This document shows, piece by piece, positions 13,086-13,183 of a stretch of 13,183 nt of DNA. Numbering within the stretch: position 1 is the first letter of the stretch; the number at the start of each line of letters is the position of its first letter. A program made the translations under genes and the position numbers. The DNA comes from Planctomycetaceae bacterium UBA4655 (lineage in GTDB: Bacteria; Planctomycetota; Planctomycetia; Pirellulales; UBA1268): NCBI GenBank assembly GCA_002405515.1, contig DHLZ01000257.1:12014-25196 (forward strand), given 5' to 3'. A model generated the notes under the pieces. It saw nothing but the letters and a program-made list of their open reading frames with translations, was not told the origin of the DNA and searched no databases.

Positions 13086-13183
13086 GCGGAGAGCGCCCGA
13101 AAGAACGCCTCCTCGAGGTCCTCGGCCCCGTCCCGAACGAGCTCGTCGCGGGTGCCGCTGCGGACGATCCGCCCCTCGTGGAG
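13082..13183 (-). CDS. ABC transporter ATP-binding protein, C-terminal end (rest outside window)
   Basis: Only 33 codons are present on the minus strand, reading LHEGRIVRSGTRDELVR and ending EEAFFRALSA before TGA. The phrase hEGRIVxxGTxxEL is the usual tail of an ABC-2-type ATPase after the H-loop, and EEAFFRAL is the common last helix. The stop (13082-13084) overlaps the permease start (13083-13085) as ATGA. With the permease it forms a NatAB-like export pair. The nucleotide-binding motifs lie outside the window. Confidence 0.85.
   Translation of the reverse strand, partial: LHEGRIVRSGTRDELVRDGAEDLEEAFFRALSA

Noticed and set aside
1..13183. CRISPR array, tRNA/rRNA genes, insertion sequences, phage or defence genes
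   Set aside because: I found no regularly spaced repeats, cloverleaf-like segments, transposase or integrase motifs, or known defence domains on either strand.

Overview
The window is high-GC, gene-dense bacterial DNA that reads as a planctomycete, probably of the Pirellulales type. The grounds are a small conserved protein of a kind I associate with planctomycetes, a formylglycine-type sulfatase, twin-arginine-exported versions of sugar enzymes that are cytoplasmic elsewhere (a Gfo/Idh/MocA oxidoreductase and a TIM-barrel isomerase), and an ABC permease fused to a CPBP protease. This placement is inferred from gene content; no rRNA or tRNA gene is present to confirm it.

Layout. Bases 1-834 hold the C-terminal three quarters of mnmA (tRNA 2-thiouridylase, +). 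Convergent to it is floA (flotillin-like scaffold, -, 845-1834). A 276-bp divergent gap with phased T-tracts and a dyad leads to a small conserved protein (+, 2111-2359) and a helix-turn-helix/cupin regulator (+, 2477-3130). A Tat-exported Gfo/Idh/MocA oxidoreductase (+, 3228-4700) follows and meets a GNAT acetyltransferase (-, 4727-5275) end to end. Then come an O/P-type porin (+, 5408-6859), the wreck of a sulfatase (-, about 6921-7411), and an intact sulfatase (-, 7313-8902) whose end has been fused to that wreck. Divergent from it is a two-gene unit, NAD-dependent epimerase plus Tat-exported sugar isomerase (+, 9072-10924, sharing an ATGA). The window ends with an ABC-2 permease/CPBP protease fusion (-, 10944-13085) and the tail of its ATPase (-, 13082-13183), also joined by ATGA.

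How the genes may work together. The middle (about 2.5-10.9 kb) looks like a small carbohydrate-use neighbourhood. A porin would admit anionic or sugar substrates, a sulfatase would remove sulfate esters, and exported oxidoreductase/isomerase enzymes and a sugar-nucleotide-type epimerase would process sugars. A cupin-containing regulator sits just ahead of the oxidoreductase. This linkage is inferred from proximity only, and strand changes show it is not one operon. mnmA, floA and the ABC/CPBP export unit are unrelated housekeeping or membrane functions.

The points most worth a second look are the decaying tandem sulfatase (one-base deletion, several block deletions and a fusion junction), the permease-protease fusion with all three CPBP motifs intact, and several precise dyads around the regulator and the convergent gene ends. 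I found no CRISPR array, RNA gene, insertion sequence or phage gene, and no clear new defence or signalling system.
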